Shown here: piece after piece, positions 6,282 to 6,619 of the stretch
Position numbering within the stretch: position 1 is the first letter of the stretch
Layout: each line of letters opens with the position of its first letter
Assembly: GCA_902803675.1 (NCBI GenBank)
Contig: CADCQZ010000025.1
Coordinates: forward strand, 1-6,619
DNA: 6,619 bases
From: an uncultured Eubacteriales bacterium
GTDB lineage: Bacteria; Bacillota_A; Clostridia; Christensenellales; Aristaeellaceae
Reading direction: 5' to 3'
The notes under the pieces: generated by a model
Seen by the model: only the letters and a program-made list of their open reading frames with translations
Told to the model about the DNA's origin: nothing
Database searches by the model: none
Made by a program: the position numbers and the translations under genes

Positions 6282-6382
6282 CAATGCAATGGTCAGTATT
6301 CAATTGATGATCCCGACATACGAGAGAGAGTTTGCAGCTCTCTTCTTTTACGGATGAGATCGTCGTACATCAATAGACTGGT

Positions 6383-6619
6383 TCAGCCTTTCGCGTTTTT
6401 GTAAATCTCACAGGCGATGTCATCCATCGCTTCGTCTGCTGCTTCCGTGACATTGTTGTACATGATGGCAACGCAGATGTCTTTCTTGCGGGAAAAGACC
6501 CAGCTGGTCAGAAAACCCCAGTTCTCTCCGCTGTGACCGGCCACGCTGTCTTTCCGGGCTTCCGACTCCCAGACGTCGAGGCAAAGCCCGTAGCCGTCCA
6601 TGACCGGCGTCATCATGCG
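6383..6619 (-). CDS. Serine beta-lactamase-like hydrolase, C-terminal end (5' partial)
   Basis: The last 78 residues of a protein that begins beyond the right edge. The frame is open to base 6619, and the two ATG codons near the edge are probably internal. YGLCLDVW, then GHSGENWGFLTSWVFSRKKDICVAIMYNN, matches the C-terminal strands of the serine beta-lactamase/penicillin-binding-protein-like family (class C and esterase relatives), in which HSG or HTG stands in for the KTG box lining the active site. The SxxK and YxN catalytic motifs would lie outside the window. Members cleave beta-lactams, peptides or esters; a household peptidase or esterase is as likely as a resistance enzyme. The stop is TGA at 6385-6383, and an intrinsic terminator follows about 100 bases on. 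The family call is good from the HSG region alone; specificity is unknown. Confidence 0.8.
   Translation of the reverse strand, partial: RMMTPVMDGYGLCLDVWESEARKDSVAGHSGENWGFLTSWVFSRKKDICVAIMYNNVTEAADEAMDDIACEIYKNAKG

Larger units (their letters stand above)
6035..6382. other. Non-coding convergent intergenic region with several hairpins
   Basis: No credible gene is seen on either strand. Besides the two strong hairpins listed separately, it contains a small CGCCC/GGGCG hairpin (6051-6065) soon after the upstream stop, a 10-bp AAAGGCCTTT palindrome (6193-6202), and a 6-bp AGAGAG/CTCTCT hairpin (6325-6343) followed by TCTTTT. The flanking genes point toward each other, so hairpins acting as terminators are expected. 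The length is more than termination alone would need. Confidence 0.7.

Noticed and set aside
6325..6349. The AGAGAG/CTCTCT hairpin followed by TCTTTT as a plus-strand terminator
   Set aside because: The stem is only six weak base pairs and no plus-strand gene lies just before it beyond the stronger hairpin at 6129-6171.

Overview
The window looks like chromosomal DNA of a fairly GC-rich member of the Clostridia (Bacillota). The pointers are the strong GGAGG-type ribosome binding sites, VanW-family exported proteins, an MsmX/UgpC-type sugar-ABC ATPase, a tRNA-Leu with an encoded CCA end, and intrinsic terminators throughout. Placement below class is a guess. I see no mobile element, CRISPR array, phage gene or rRNA, and the gene content is mostly ordinary housekeeping and cell-envelope functions.

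Layout. (1) Bases 1-664 are the 3' end of a class II lysyl-tRNA synthetase gene whose protein carries an extra C-terminal Trbp111/EMAPII-type tRNA-binding domain; an intrinsic terminator follows at 695-735. (2) Bases 773-1348 encode a small GNAT acetyltransferase. (3) Bases 1369-1570 hold a complete minus-strand tRNA-Leu(UAA) unit with promoter, tRNA and terminator. (4) A plus-strand promoter at 1623-1651 drives two paralogous exported proteins, each SH3-SH3-VanW, whose genes overlap by 4 bases (1700-2695 and 2692-3768). (5) A regulated-looking extended -10 promoter (3853-3881), containing a perfect 12-bp palindrome, precedes an MsmX-type ABC ATPase (3929-5050). (6) A short-tailed terminator (5069-5097) separates it from a sugar-nucleotidyltransferase-like gene (5117-6034). 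(7) Bases 6035-6382 are a convergent non-coding spacer with a bidirectional hairpin and a minus-strand terminator. (8) The window ends in the C-terminal end of a minus-strand serine beta-lactamase-like hydrolase (6383-6619).

How the parts may work together. LysRS and tRNA-Leu serve translation. The VanW pair acts outside the membrane, probably at the cell wall. The ATPase has no permease or binding-protein genes beside it, as expected for a shared energiser of several carbohydrate importers. The nucleotidyltransferase probably activates a sugar phosphate or similar compound, and could receive some readthrough from the ATPase gene. I do not see a clearly new system. The points most worth a second look are the LysRS fusion, the tandem SH3-SH3-VanW pair, the palindrome in the ATPase promoter, and the nucleotidyltransferase of unassigned substrate.
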